DNA of 6,354 nucleotides from Alphaproteobacteria bacterium UBA4588 (GTDB lineage: Bacteria > Pseudomonadota > Alphaproteobacteria > Puniceispirillales > Puniceispirillaceae), in the NCBI GenBank assembly GCA_002387605.1, contig DGJU01000061.1:1-6354 (forward strand), in the 5' to 3' direction. The notes beneath the pieces are model-generated. The model made no database searches and was not told where the DNA came from. It saw only the letters and a list, made by a program, of their open reading frames with translations. The position numbers and the translations under genes are program-made. Below, piece by piece: positions 5,561 through 6,354 of the stretch (the first letter of the stretch is position 1; each line of letters starts with the position of its first letter).

Positions 5561-6354
5561 ATGAGCTCGCACACACAACAAGATGAGCATCTTGATGCTG
5601 TCATAACAGGCAAGATAAGCGCGTCTGATAATCTGGCTGCTTTTTTAGCGGCTTTGGACAAGACAGAGGATGATATAAAGGCATGGTGCTTGCGTAGTGA
5701 TACGCGTGCTCATGCACAAGCAGAAGCGTGCGATGCAGCGCCGGTGCGGGGCGCGCTTCACGGTGTCTGTGTCGGGGTAAAGGACATCATTGATACAGCT
5801 GATATGCTAACAGAGCGCGGCTCACGATCTTGTGCTGGCCGGCAGCCTGATAAGGATGCTGATCTGGTGTCTGCATTACGGGCAGCAGGGGCCATTCTTC
5901 CCGGTAAAACAGCGACCACAGAATTTGCCTATCTTGATAAGACAGTAACTCGTAATCCCCATAATCTGGCACATAGCCCCGGCGGGTCTTCTAGTGGGTC
6001 TGCAGCCGCGATTGCAGCAGGTCAGATCCCACTTGCCATTGGCACCCAGACCGGTGGGTCTGTTATTCGGCCAGCCTCTTATTGTGGGGTTTTTGGGATG
6101 AAGCCTAGTTTTGGCTCGATAAGCCGTGCTGGTGTATTACAGACCTCCCAGACCCTTGATCAGGTCGGTGTCTTTGCCAGCACGCTGACCGGTATTGGCA
6201 GATTGTGTGATGTGATTATGACCGGTGCGGAAGGGATGATGCAGGCGACGCAGTCTGCCTGTGATAATCCGCGCTGTCTGGTGTTTGATGGGCTGTATGA
6301 CGGGGTTGTCGAGAGCGGCGTTCAGGATGCTGTGAGCAGTGTTACAGCATCTCT
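5561..6354 (+). CDS. amidase-signature family hydrolase, N-terminal part
   Basis: The first 264 codons are present and the frame runs off the right edge. The amidase-signature triad is complete: Lys74 in GVKDIID, cis-Ser143 in GGSSSGSAAA, and nucleophile Ser167 in TQTGGSVIRPA. The 69- and 24-residue spacings equal those of malonamidase E2 (Lys62, Ser131, Ser155). LPGKTATTEFAY (113-124) and FGMKPSFG are also typical. Family members hydrolyse amides, ureido acids or carbamates, or act as GatA in tRNA amidation; the substrate cannot be named, and no gatB or gatC is nearby. An in-frame TGA at 5540-5542 limits the start. ATG 5561 is chosen, with GTG 5558 just before it. The GAAAGGA at 5541-5547 lies 13 and 10 bases away respectively, so GTG is a serious alternative. 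The short gap without a terminator suggests cotranscription with frmA. Confidence 0.9.
   Translation, partial: MSSHTQQDEHLDAVITGKISASDNLAAFLAALDKTEDDIKAWCLRSDTRAHAQAEACDAAPVRGALHGVCVGVKDIIDTADMLTERGSRSCAGRQPDKDADLVSALRAAGAILPGKTATTEFAYLDKTVTRNPHNLAHSPGGSSSGSAAAIAAGQIPLAIGTQTGGSVIRPASYCGVFGMKPSFGSISRAGVLQTSQTLDQVGVFASTLTGIGRLCDVIMTGAEGMMQATQSACDNPRCLVFDGLYDGVVESGVQDAVSSVTAS

Overview
The window looks like ordinary chromosomal DNA of a Gram-negative, most likely alphaproteobacterial, heterotroph. This rests on four things: an Ni-type GloA with an alphaproteobacterial-style C-terminal tail, a class III alcohol dehydrogenase, a CoA-acylating MmsA, and marked scarcity of GANTC (7 sites counted by eye against about 25 expected), which fits CcrM-type methylation. 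GC looks close to one half. A marine lineage such as SAR116 is possible, but that is only a guess. I see no insertion sequence, phage gene, tRNA, rRNA or CRISPR array.

Layout: a TauE/SafE-family permease enters from the left edge on the minus strand (1-96). It is divergent from an SDR oxidoreductase (307-1074, +), and the 210-bp gap between them holds a 30-bp dyad and a 14-bp tandem repeat. The SDR converges on glyoxalase I, gloA (1168-1617, -); their gap holds a long-loop inverted repeat enclosing a duplicated 16-bp unit. gloA has a good sigma70-like promoter and is divergent from mmsA (1897-3393, +). cysQ follows mmsA after 10 bp with no visible Shine-Dalgarno. After a 223-bp gap comes a class III alcohol dehydrogenase (4428-5537, +), followed closely by an amidase-signature hydrolase that runs off the right edge (5561-6354, +).

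Function: four of the enzymes handle aldehydes, ketones or alcohols. GloA takes methylglyoxal-glutathione, FrmA takes formaldehyde-glutathione or GSNO, MmsA takes (methyl)malonate semialdehyde, and the SDR substrate is unknown. Two of these depend on glutathione. CysQ clears PAP left by sulfate assimilation, and the TauE/SafE protein may export a sulfur or organic anion. This gives a loose carbonyl/thiol/sulfur theme, but the genes lie in at least four transcription units, so one pathway is not demonstrated. I find no convincing new multi-gene system. The items most worth a second look are the regulatory repeats, the SD-less mmsA-cysQ junction, and the GANTC sites lying on two ribosome binding sites.
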